In this document: one piece after another, positions 54,087-63,547 of the stretch
Numbering within the stretch: position 1 is the first letter of the stretch
Layout of the letters: the number at the start of each line of letters is the position of its first letter
From: Niebla homalea
Taxonomy: Eukaryota > Ascomycota > Lecanoromycetes > Lecanorales > Ramalinaceae
Length of the DNA stretch: 64,000 nt
Direction: 5' to 3'
NCBI GenBank assembly: GCA_019925105.1
Contig: JAHGAU010000004.1
Span: 1,922,001-1,986,000, forward strand
Notes under the pieces: generated by a model
Seen by the model: only the letters and a program-made list of their open reading frames with translations
Database searches by the model: none
What the model was told of the DNA's origin: nothing
Made by a program: the position numbers and the translations under genes

Positions 54087-55556
54087 ATTAATTAATATAA
54101 ATAAGTAAATTAAGAATTATTAAAGCCCATTAAGGATCGGATATTTTTATAATTGATTTAAATATAATAAAAGAATTATAAATAAAAAAAAGGCTTTTAA
54201 AGTTGTTTAAGGTTAATTACTTAAATTTATTAATAAAAAAGGGGATTATATATTACTTTATATATAAATCATATGTAATATTTAAGTTATAAGAATAATG
54301 AAATCGGTATAAGTATTTATAAAAGTAAAAAATAATTCAAATTATAATATCTTACTAAAACTTTTACGATTAAAGTTAATTACGGCCGACTTTCAAGTTT
54401 AAATAAAGATATTAAAAATTAAAAATCTTATTCGAAAAAAATAATTAATTACTTAAATTATAAATATATCCGTCAAATAAAATACGTTAAAAATTAATAT
54501 ATAAGAAATTATGTTATAGGAATATATTAATATTAAGGAAAGAAATTAAAATAAATTTATTTAAATATAAAAATTAAAAAGAAAGCTAAAAATTAAACTA
54601 AAAAATTTAAAAAAAATTTTAAAATTAATGAACTTTTAAAAAAAGAAATTTAAAGAATAAGATTAACTTTAAAGGCATATATTTTAATAATTAATTAATT
54701 AAAAAGGAAAAAGAAATTTATTTATATATTTAAGGAAAAACAGGAATATTTAAGAAAAAATTGAAGTAGATAAAGAAAAACTAAAAGTAAACTAAAATGG
54801 CAGGATAAAATAAAAGAAATAAATTAAAGAAATAAATTAAATAAAAAGTAAATAAAAACGATTAAATAAAAGTTTAAACGAAGTAAAATGGTTCTAACGG
54901 TAACGGGAATACTTAAAAGATAATAAAGAAACTTAAAAGTATTAAGGAAATATCGAAAAAGCTTAAGAAAATATTATAGCTAATATAAATAATAATTAAA
55001 AATTAAAAATATATGTTATTTAATATTAATAATAATTTACCGGATAGAAGCAGAAAAGAATAAAACTTATAAACTTAATACTTAACAAAATAAATTAAAA
55101 ATAATATAATACTTAAAGTTATTATTAATTATATAAAATACTATTAAACTGTACAAAGAATATACAATATATAAAGATAAAGCGATATTAATTAAAATTA
55201 ATAATATTTATAATTGTAAAAATAAACAATTATTTATATTGAAAGAATATTTAATAAATTTAAATAGTTAATAATAAAAAGAAGAAAGTTATATATTAAG
55301 TTAATATAAAGAAGAAAATAAAATAAATAAAAATAAAAAAAAAATTTATTTACTTATTATAAAGAATATAATTTTAAAAATTAAAAAGCTTAATAACTTA
55401 ATAAATTGTTAAGGATTATTAAAATATAAATACGGTGCCCGTTAAGTATACTTAAATCCTATATATAAAATAATAGATAAGTTAACTTTAAGACTAGAGA
55501 ATAAGGAAATAAATATTAAGACGGAGTTATTATAAATTATATTTTTAATAAATAAA
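54087..55556 (+). mobile_element. Gypsy E2 fragment 3, truncated
   Basis: Homologous to E1 about 28690-30140 (end of gag, protease-like segment and beyond). Homology to E1 stops exactly where the LTR at 55557 begins. The three E2 fragments sum to about 3.8 kb, as does the matching part of E1. Confidence 0.78.
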
Positions 55557-55718
55557 TGTCACGGCATGGACCTTGGGAGGATCCCTTGGCACGGAGCGGG
55601 CTTACCTTGTTCCGGTGCTTAGCGCGTATACTTATATTTCCTACCTTCATAGCTAGATAGCTACTCATTATACATATTATACCCACTCACTTTATATGCT
55701 TTATGCATATCCGTAACA
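55557..55718. repeat. LTR, 162 bp, without matching target duplication
   Basis: TGTCACGGCATGGACC ... CATATCCGTAACA; partner of 39519-39680 and less RIP-mutated. The 5 bp on its two sides differ (ATAAA, TATAG), and the E1-homologous sequence does not resume after it, so it marks a rearrangement or the end of a recombined element. Confidence 0.87.
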
Positions 55719-57480
55719 TATAGCTATAAAAAGGATTAATAATTATCCTTATAATAAAGGCCGTACTTAAAATAAAATTTAAAAAGGTATATATTCATTA
55801 AAAGAATAGCTATAAAGAGTAAAAGTATAAATATTAATTTAAAAAGGGGTTTTATTAATATATATTAAGCTATTTTACCCCTTATAATTAATAATCGGGA
55901 TAAACGACCTGAGTATCTCGTTTATATCTTACTACCGTAATACTTATGGTCCATCTACCAAGTACACCACCCAGTAGCCCTTATAAGCCAGCATGTTCAT
56001 AGTATAATTCATCAAAAAAAATTGAAAACGTATTATTATACGTTTTAACGTATTTTCTATTTATAACTATTAACGTAGCTATTTATTCACGTTAATATAG
56101 CTTTAATAAAATATGTTATATAATATTATGCTCCTTATAAGCGCTTTAAGCATATTAAGTCTTTTATTATCCAACGTATAATCTAGGTAGGTTGAGAATT
56201 TATATATATATATAAGACGAGGTCGCTTTTCTACCACCAGGAAACCGGAGCGTTTACTTAAACGGTACAGCTCTCTAAGTCACTTTTTAGCTGTAAATTC
56301 AATGGCTTATATCGTTATACGTATATATAATTCCTTTTTCTCGTAAGATCTGTTTATACTCTTAGAATTAAGCTTATAATATACGTTATCTTTTAAGATA
56401 CGTATTAAAAATAATTATTAATCGTAGAAGCCTAATAACTATCCCAGTTTTCGTCCCTTTACTCCAATTACCCGGAAAATAAATTCCTTATTACTGGTTT
56501 ATTAAATCGTTATATATACTTTATACGCTTTAACAGATTATAACGGCGTTAACGAGGATTTATTCGAAGTATTATAGTTCGACTTCCTTATTAAAGCATC
56601 CAGCAAAAGTTGCCCGATACCATACGTTTATGCAGCAGCAGCAGTATATAAGCTCTATAGTATATATAAGTAGTTATTACCCTTAAGAGCAATACCGCAT
56701 TAAAGGTTTTCAAGCAAAGGAATTTATAACCATACCAAGCCCCCAACTATACCTTTAACTTCCTTAAGACAGAGCTATAAAAACTTATGAAGTTTACTAG
56801 TAAGGCCAAAGGCAGACAAAATATCTCCCAGCAGTGGACTGGAGTTATTGAGGATGACTAAGGCTTACCTTCAATACGAAGCATGAAAAAGCAAGGGAAA
56901 AAAGTCTGAATAGATACTTCATTAAGGATCATCCTTAAATACTTCCCAGCTCTGTAGCTACGTCTCGTTGGGAGGTGCGATTCAATGGAGTCTAGAAGAC
57001 TTCTTATTAAACGGGAGGTCTCGATGAATTAAGAACCTAAAATCCATCCTTAGGTCGGGACCTTGAAATCTCTTATACTTGTGGTTAAGCTCTGATTTCT
57101 TACCATGTTTTAACCAGTAAATATGGCAAAGGAGCTTTATAAATAATTCTCAAGATATAACTCGTATAGGTCGTCCGACGAGATATCATTTTCAATTCTG
57201 TAAATAAAGCCAATATTTCAGCGCTATAAATAACGACCTTATTGAACCCGGACAATCGTTTTATTCTATTGATAAATATTACCTGAAATACGGTAAATTT
57301 ACCGTTAAGGTTTAACGTTACTTTTAACGATATTGGGTGCGTATATATTAAAAGCAGGTACCTAAATTATATATTAAACATGTCGCATTGCCTACCTTAT
57401 ATACGTTTCTCAAAATCGTTCCTAATCCATATACAATATCGATCTACGCCTTAAGGGCTCTGTATAGGGTATAGATACCA
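55719..57480. other. Transition from AT-rich repeats to the second GC-normal island
   Basis: GC content rises gradually, especially from 56600. A (GCA)4 run occurs near 56629. No frame long enough to call was found. The sequence at 56720-57130 has mixed composition and may be decayed former genic or repeat DNA. Confidence 0.4.
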
Positions 57481-57583
57481 CCTTTAACACTCACCACCTT
57501 CAGTACTTACCACCTTTAACACTTATTCCTTTCGATATTCACCACCTTTAACACTTATTGTCCTCATCTGCACCCTTACCCTC

Positions 57584-57645
57584 AATTGCACCTTACCCTC
57601 AATTGCACCTTACCCTCAATTGCACCTTACCCTGAATTGCACCTT
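57584..57645 (+). repeat. 17-bp tandem repeat (TTGCACCTTACCCTCAA), about 3.5 copies
   Basis: Consecutive units differ by single bases. It directly precedes the 9-bp array and shares its ACCCTCA core. Confidence 0.85.
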
Positions 57646-57670
57646 CACCCTCACCACCTTTCCCTCACCC

Positions 57671-57873
57671 CCCTCATCACCCTCATCACCCTTATCACCC
57701 TTATCACCCTCATCACCCTCATCACCCTCATCACCCTCATCACCCTCATCACCCTCATCACCCTCATCACCCTCATCACCCTCATCACCCTCATCACCCT
57801 CATCACCCTCATCACCCTCATCACCCTCATCACCCTCATCACCCTCATCACCCTCATCACCCTCATCACCCTT
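57671..57873 (+). repeat. 9-bp minisatellite (CCCTCATCA), about 22 copies
   Basis: Near-perfect array with two early CTTATCA variants. The plus strand is C-rich and G-free, so the minus strand has GGG every 9 bases. Long frames across it on both strands (peptides of V-M-R or T-L-I type) are repeat artefacts. Confidence 0.95.
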
Positions 57874-57976
57874 ACCGACCCTGACCTTACTAGTACCTTC
57901 ACCAGCCTCAATACAAGGGTAAAGGTGATAAGGGCTGTAAGTGGTGGGAGTGGTGAATGGTCAGGGTGATGAGGGT

Positions 57977-58144
57977 GAGGGTGCAAGTGAGGGTGCAAGT
58001 GAGGGTGCAAGTGAGGGTGCAAGTGAGGGTGCAAGTGAGGGTGCAAGTGAGGGTGCAAGTGAGGGTGCAAGTGAGGGTGCAAGTGAGGGTGCAAGTGAGG
58101 GTGCAAGTGAGGGTGCAAGTGAGGGTGCAAGTGAGGGTGCAAGT
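57977..58144 (+). repeat. 12-bp minisatellite (GAGGGTGCAAGT), exactly 14 copies
   Basis: Perfect array with G-runs on the plus strand. Its GAGGGTG core is the reverse complement of the CACCCTC core of the preceding array, so the two form an inverted pair separated by about 100 bp. The period is a multiple of three, which creates the frame 57941-58261 encoding E-G-A-S repeats. Confidence 0.95.
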
Positions 58145-58507
58145 GAGGTGGAGCCTGCAACGGTGAGCTTGCGACAGCAGTCTGGAGACAGCAGTCTGGA
58201 TACAGCAGCGAGCTATTCAGTAGGTAGATACGTAAACATGGCTCTAGACATAGAAGTGTAGGAACCAGGAATGATTTTAAGAAACGTGTATGAAGCGGGC
58301 AATACGGCGTGTTTAGTCTATGATTAAGGTATTTGCTCATATGTTAAACTCCATATTCAACGTTGTAGCGAGCTATCACTCTGTTGGCACACGCCCAAAC
58401 TCGGTTCGCGTTAGGGCTAAGTTTACGTCATTCTTCGTTCCGCTCTTGATCGACTTCCGCTTCCATTTCATCAGATTTCACTGCCAATTTCACTTGAACC
58501 CTACACG

Positions 58508-59196
58508 ATGGAGTCTTTCCCCGATCCGCCCTCCCGGGATGGGGCGGGAAAGGAGCGCATCGATGATATATGGAAATTAAATGATCCCGAAGAGCCTGTT
58601 GATCCATTTCGGCGTGCGACACTCGAAGCTTGGCTATCGAGAGATTCTGAACAGGAGCAGAGAGATCACCGAGCATTCTTCTATTCAATAGATTGCAGGA
58701 ATCGTGAGGCAGTCGAGTGGGAAATGCTACAAGAGCAGCTGTACACCCGGGTGCTCACGCCGCCTCCGAGCCCCATTCAAGTCCAGGGCAAGAGCACGCA
58801 AATAACCCAGAAGAACAAAGAGCCGCCGCAGCGATCCAGCAACCGCATCCGCAAACCTGCTAAGCCTTTGCCAAAAGCTCCCCAACTCTATAAAGCTCCA
58901 CGCAAAGCCTCACGCAAAGCCCACCCGGAGGCGGTGCGGCGTCCTGCGACGCGCTTCATACGCCCGGAGCTGGTCGCTCTGGATCCGGACAAGAAGAATC
59001 GAGTAAGGGTCATTGGTCTCTGGTCCGATGTTAGCATGAGCTTTGCAGAGTATACGAGTGCCCAGGTGAGAGCTGCGTCCCCATGCAAGCAGACGCTGGA
59101 TCATAATTAACACATCAAAAGGCACCTCGACCGCGCTTCAAAGGGACCCTCTGTCCTGAATCTCTGCAGCTCCTCCCAGCGCCACGTCCCCCTTGA
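58508..59196 (+). CDS. Hypothetical basic, proline-rich protein (probably one intron)
   Basis: The continuous frame 58508-59110 gives 200 residues. A likely intron at 59066-59121 (donor GTGAGA after CAG, acceptor AAAG, 56 bp, phase 0) would extend the product to 210 residues ending at 59196. The start is supported by a pyrimidine-rich leader and the context CTACACGATGG. Residues 1-75 are acidic and possibly helical (I-D-D-I-W near 18-22, E-A-W-L near 40-43). Residues 85-160 are rich in Pro, Lys, Arg and Ser (R-K-P-A-K-P-L-P-K near 115-123), suggesting a disordered, nucleic-acid- or protein-binding segment. There is no signal peptide or membrane helix. I do not recognise the family. Composition is GC-normal and free of RIP stops. 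It may be a lineage-specific gene. Confidence 0.55.
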
Positions 59197-59306
59197 TCAC
59201 TAGGCACCAGCGGAAAAAGACTCGGAAAGGGGAATGACTACAGCATTGCAACAGTATCATCTGTAAACCATAGGCAAGAGGTGGACACATTCGCAAGGCT
59301 TTAAAG

Positions 59307-59525
59307 GTGCGATCAGACATGCCTGTCTACACGAGCCAAGCTTTACCGTCTAAGGAGGACTTGCTATACGACCTGTTGATGCATGCTCGCATAGTGGACC
59401 TGCAGAAAGGAGGCTGCATCTCATCCTCAAGGCATATCTATCGGTCTTCAATTGAGGATGTTGATGTGCAGGACAGGAGCTACACAATTGCTTTTACTTT
59501 GCAAAGAGAGAAGAATATCATATAG
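59307..59525 (+). CDS. Short hypothetical ORF (72 codons)
   Basis: An open frame in GC-normal DNA downstream of the hypothetical gene, with ordinary amino-acid composition (L-L-Y-D-L-L-M-H near residues 19-26). No domain is recognised. It could be an exon of a larger gene, a fragment or chance. Confidence 0.2.
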   Translation: MRSDMPVYTSQALPSKEDLLYDLLMHARIVDLQKGGCISSSRHIYRSSIEDVDVQDRSYTIAFTLQREKNII

Positions 59526-59581
59526 CCCATCTGCGAAGCCAACATCGATCTGAAACCCCGGGTTGCGGGCAGGGTAATAGC

Positions 59582-59842
59582 ATGGCGTCCGCTATTTATA
59601 CGGCTTGGGCAGTGTTTAACGACAGGCCCATCTGCGGTATCATCTTGAACGTTCTTCTTTATCTGCCTCTTGCTCCACCCTCCCAACAACAAGCTCTTAC
59701 TTTTGCTCTTGGTGCTAAAAGTGCTTCACTTTTGCTTGACGGGTATATGAAGCTTGCTGCCGGCCTCAAAAACCTCTCTGCAACGCTTACATTGCACTCG
59801 ACTATCGAGTTGAGGTTCGATCTGAAGCTTGATTTGAGGTAG
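59582..59842 (+). CDS. Short hypothetical ORF (86 codons)
   Basis: Open frame with a hydrophobic stretch at about residues 18-31 (C-G-I-I-L-N-V-L-L-Y-L-P-L). A 119-codon frame lies opposite (59659-60018, minus), so the coding strand is undecided. No family is recognised. Low confidence. Confidence 0.2.
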   Translation: MASAIYTAWAVFNDRPICGIILNVLLYLPLAPPSQQQALTFALGAKSASLLLDGYMKLAAGLKNLSATLTLHSTIELRFDLKLDLR

Positions 59843-60055
59843 CTCAAACTTGAAGGGAGCTCCAATGCAGTATCGTTTAACACATGAAACTGCAAGTATA
59901 TATGACTAGCATTCGTCGTTATTGCTAAGTGCGAAGTCCGCGGCGGCCATGTAGAGTGGGTGAAGTGAGCCCGAGTTTGGCCACTCCGAAGAATTAAAAG
60001 ACGTGAGACATTCTTCAACAGGTCTCAGCCGAAGCCGAGATTTGGGTGTCATTGG

Positions 60056-60462
60056 ATGAAGACATTGACTAATGTAATGTTCTTACCTGGTGAGCTTCTA
60101 GAAGGTGAAGTCGAGGCTTATGCAAATGACGTGTTGAGTGCAGGACGACTTTTTTGTGATTCGCCGGCAATGAGATCTCTTAAAGGGTATAATGGCAATG
60201 TTGCTCTTGCTCTTGGTGTCTCTTTGGAGGTGTCTTTAAGCATGCCTTTGGTGCGTTTTCTAGCTGTAGAAGTGAAGATGCTGAGTCTGGTATCATGGCA
60301 AATGCTCTTGCTTGTGGTGTTGCTCTTAAGGATGACGGGCACCGATTACAGGGTATAAAGCGTACTGTTAACGAGCTTCTAGGTGGTTTCCTTGGGGAAT
60401 ACACAGCTCTGCCTGGTATAGATGATAATGGTAATAATCTTAATCCTTTGAGAGCTAGCTGA
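60056..60462 (+). pseudogene. Candidate frameshifted or intron-containing hypothetical gene
   Basis: Starts with ATG at 60056 and reads sensibly for ~55 residues (G-E-L-L-E-G-E-V-E-A-Y near 12-22). From about 60226 the protein-like reading shifts to the frame two bases on and continues to TGA at 60460-60462 (79 codons, containing I-M-A-N-A-L-A and R-T-V-N-E-L-L-G-G-F-L-G-E-Y). The original frame beyond 60226 becomes a leucine/valine-rich string typical of an out-of-frame translation. Either a small indel broke the gene, or a very short intron (for example GTATAATG... to ...TTTGGAG, about 44 bp) joins the frames. No family is recognised. Confidence 0.35.
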
Positions 60463-60465
60463 AGG

Positions 60466-60824
60466 CTCAAATGGTGGGTATTATGGTGCGGCGGGCGCAA
60501 AAAGGATGGCTATTATTATGTTAAGGTACTGATAAGGTAGGCCAAGTAATGAATGCTATTAAACGTATGGACGTATAAGTATAATAGGGTAGTCTGAATT
60601 AAGTATAATTTATTAAGATACATTTATAAAATAAAACTATAGAATATACCCAGTTAAACTGGGATATACGGCCGGATAATAAGATATATATATACTATAA
60701 GAAAATATTAATATTTTCTATATAATAGTTTAATTATACTTTATATCCGTAATAATATTATTATATTACTATTAAGTTAATATATACCATTAAAATTATT
60801 ATTTAATAAAAACTTTAGATATTT
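60466..60824. other. Return to AT-rich DNA
   Basis: GC drops from about 60540. A small inverted repeat CCCAG-TTAAA-CTGGG lies at about 60649-60663. No gene is seen. Confidence 0.4.
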
Positions 60825-60982
60825 TGTTAGCCTGGGTGCAGGCATGGTGGTGGTATTGCATGGAGTATTACTGAGCCGTTATGCGATGGTGCCAAGACAC
60901 TATTATGGCGCGTATAGATATTATTACCTGGCCGTATATCTTATATTACTTAAGTATTTTATATAGATAGCATTATGCTTCC
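60825..60982 (+). repeat. Dispersed ~158-bp repeat, copy 2 (better preserved)
   Basis: TGTTAGCCTGGGTGCAGGC to TATGCTTCC; partner of 23410-23567 without gaps. It sits at the downstream edge of the second gene island, as copy 1 sits at the upstream edge of the kinase gene, in the same orientation. Confidence 0.8.
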
Positions 60983-61060
60983 TCTCACCCCGGGGCCGAC
61001 CGGGGGGAGCCTCCAGTCGATTACGGGCGCCGGAGGATCCCCGGCGCTTTAGTGGATCCC

Positions 61061-61315
61061 GGGCTCTAACGAGTCACTTATTGGTAAGGCCTTTTCCTGG
61101 GGTGGCGCCGGTCGTCCACGTTAAAGGGCTCCAATGAATCACTTATTAATAGGGCCTTTTCCCGGGGTGGCGCCGGTCGTTTACGTTAAAAGGCTTTAAC
61201 GAAATACTTATTAATAAGGCTTTTTCCCGGGGTGGCACTGGTCATTTACGTTAAGGGGCTTTAACGAATCATTTATTAATAAGGCCTTTTCCCGGGATAA
61301 CTTTAGGTATATACG
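61061..61315 (+). repeat. 65-bp tandem repeat, four copies (last partial)
   Basis: Units start at 61061, 61126, 61191 and 61256, exactly 65 bp apart. The unit includes CTTATTAATAAGGCC and TTTTCCCGGGGTGGCGCCGG. C-to-T and G-to-A changes become commoner from the first unit to the last (GGTGGCGCCGGTCGTCCACG becomes GGTGGCACTGGTCATTTACG in the third), showing graded RIP. Confidence 0.92.
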
Positions 61316-62330
61316 ACAAGGGGCTATCACCTAGTTGTGACACTTTCCACCCTCCAAAGAGTCATTTGCCCTCCCGGCCCTAACTCGGCCTTCTCGGACT
61401 TAACCCTTTAAAGAGTCATTTCTGCAAATAACTCTTTCGAGGGTAAAACCGGCCCGGATTTATTAACTTTATATATAAAAGGTATAGATCTTAATACGGC
61501 CTATTAATCCCGATACCTCCAAGGTTCGTCCGAGCAATAATTATTTAATTATCGATTTTATTAACTTTGGGAATTCAGAGGGTAAAGGTTTAAGTTTACT
61601 TCCCGGCGCTAATTATTACTTTTCAATCGGTTATTCCTCGGGAAAAAGTAATAATTTAACTTTTTTTATATAATTTTTCGCTTTTTAATAATATTAAAAA
61701 AATAAAAATCCGTCCATTAACGGCTACGATAGTATTAATTAATAAAGTTTATATAATAATTCCTTAAAATTTTAAGGTATATCCGGCTTATTTTTAATCT
61801 TTTATAATAATTATTAAATTCAAAAAATAACCGGAAAAAAGGGCTTTATAATAATACCGGAATAACTTTAATCCGTAGCTTATTAAGGATTATTTATTAA
61901 AGCTTAAATAAAAAAAAATATTTATTTTATTTATAATATTTTATTAATAATATAAGAGTCTTAGCATTTCTTAATATAGGGTAACGGTTAACGTCGCCTT
62001 TTTATATTAAGGTATTAAGACTCGGCCTTAATATCCGTCCGAATATGAGAATAATCCATAAATAGATTTTTATTTTTAAATTATTATACTGCCACCCAAA
62101 TTATTACACTATTATTACCAACAATAATTAGTTTGGTTATTTTTATATTATTAAGGTTTTTAGCTGTTTAAGCCTAGTCTCGGCCTTATTTAAGCCCTAT
62201 AACTTATAATTCTCTTGGTAAAGGCTTGGTTAATAATTTATCTATATAATCACCCTTCCCCCCCCTTAAATTTCTGTTTTTCTTATCATACTTAAATTAT
62301 TTAATCTACTTAATACTTAAGTAAATTAAA
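61316..62330. other. Mixed-composition then AT-rich DNA
   Basis: Contains the direct repeat AAAGAGTCATTT (about 61357 and 61410) and the hairpin at 61403-61444, then AT-rich sequence without recognisable genes. Confidence 0.45.
61403..61444. other. Imperfect 19-bp inverted repeat (hairpin)
   Basis: ACCCTTTAAAGAGTCATTT, loop CTGC, then AAATAACTCTTTCGAGGGT. The arms pair except at three positions. It could be a foldback element end or a transcript hairpin; its role is unknown. Confidence 0.7.
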
Positions 62331-62592
62331 TACCCTTTACCTTTTACCCTTTACCTTTTACCCTTTACCTTTTACCCTTTACCCTTTACCCTTCACTGTT
62401 ACTTATACCTTTACCTTACCTTTACCTTTATCTTTACCTTTACCTTTACCTATCTTTACCTTTATCTACCTTTACTTTTATTTACCTTCACCTTTATCCT
62501 CCTTTACCTTTACTTACCTTTATTTTTACCTACTTCCACCTTTAATTACCTTTACCTTTACTTTTACTTTTACCTTTACCTTTACCTTTTAT
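62331..62592 (+). repeat. Degenerate pyrimidine-rich satellite (CCTTTA-type)
   Basis: Starts as alternating TACCCTTTACCTTT units and decays into variants of ACCTTT, ATCTTT and ACTTTT. Almost purine-free apart from A. It does not match the common fungal telomere repeat CCCTAA. Confidence 0.85.
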
Positions 62593-63037
62593 TTATATTT
62601 TATTTATATCCATTTATATAATAGACTTACCTTAAGCTTTTACCGAAAAGGCCTTTTTTTATTTATTTAATTATAAAACATTAATTTGCCGTAATTATAA
62701 ATACGGTATCCGATTCCAGGAGTTACGCGGCCACCTTAATAAATAATACCCTTAGCTTATCTTTTTTACCCGGAATAAGATTTTTACTTATATTACTAAG
62801 AATTACTTAGATAATATCGATATTCCGGATAAACCTATTACCCCTTTACCTTTATTACCTGTTTCTTCGGGTTTAAAGTGTAATTATTACACTTATATTT
62901 ACTTATCCTTAAATACGATAACGACTTATTACCGGAATAATCACCTTAATATTTATAAACCTTAAAAATAGGGTAATTTTTGTCAAAAAAACTAACTAGG
63001 ATTAAATATATAATAGATTTCCGTTAATTATTAGTAA
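62593..63037. other. AT-rich DNA, nothing recognised
   Basis: No frame or repeat identified between the pyrimidine satellite and the RIP-mutated ORF. Confidence 0.45.
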
Positions 63038-63547
63038 TTATATACCGGAGGCTTTAATCATTATTTATTTAAGGTATTTAATATTAATAATACTGATAAT
63101 AACGATAATATTACGGATATCCCGGCTTTTATTTATATAATTAGGATGAAGAAATTAACGGAACGGATTAAAACGGTTACCGAAAATATAAATATAACGA
63201 TTACGGAACCGGAAAAATTTAAGGCTAATGCTTAGGTTGCCCGTACCGGCTGGGCTACCTATTTATCGAATTTTAATCCAGTTATAACCCGGTCTTAGCT
63301 AAAACCATTAGTAAAACCGACTTTAAAATCGAACGATCTAGAGTAATTATCGATTTTATTATTATATTTAATAATAAAATTAATTAAAACTTTATTTAAA
63401 AGAGCGGTTTTAATTAGTAAGCCGAGTATTATAAACCGGAATTCACTGGAATATATAAACCGCAAAGAAACCGGTAATATTATAAACGAAAAACCGTTTA
63501 TAATATATCTCGGTCTGGATACGATCCACTCTTATACCGAGGTTTAA
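63038..63547 (+). pseudogene. RIP-mutated ORF of unknown family (~170 codons)
   Basis: One frame stays open and protein-like from about 63038 to TAA at 63545-63547, apart from three internal stops (TAG, TAG, TAA), each explained by a C-to-T change in CAG or CAA. A Met is at 63146. Recognisable hydrophilic segments include K-K-L-T-E-R-I-K and, near the end, L-G-L-D-T-I-H-S-Y. It is probably the start of a transposon ORF, but no domain was recognised. The AT-rich DNA after it (63548-64000), including a phenylalanine-rich frame at 63735-63968, shows nothing I can support. Confidence 0.45.

Noticed and set aside
57671..58144. CRISPR array
   Set aside because: Units of 9 and 12 bp are contiguous without spacers, in a eukaryotic genome.
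57651..58340. Long frames over the minisatellites (229 codons minus; 127, 106 and 100 codons plus)
   Set aside because: Peptides are pure translations of 9- and 12-bp arrays, open in several frames on both strands because the periods are multiples of three. There is no non-repeat coding signal.
62331..62592. Possible telomere or interstitial telomeric repeat
   Set aside because: Units are CCCTTTA and ACCTTT variants, not the usual CCCTAA/TTAGGG, and AT-rich sequence continues beyond.
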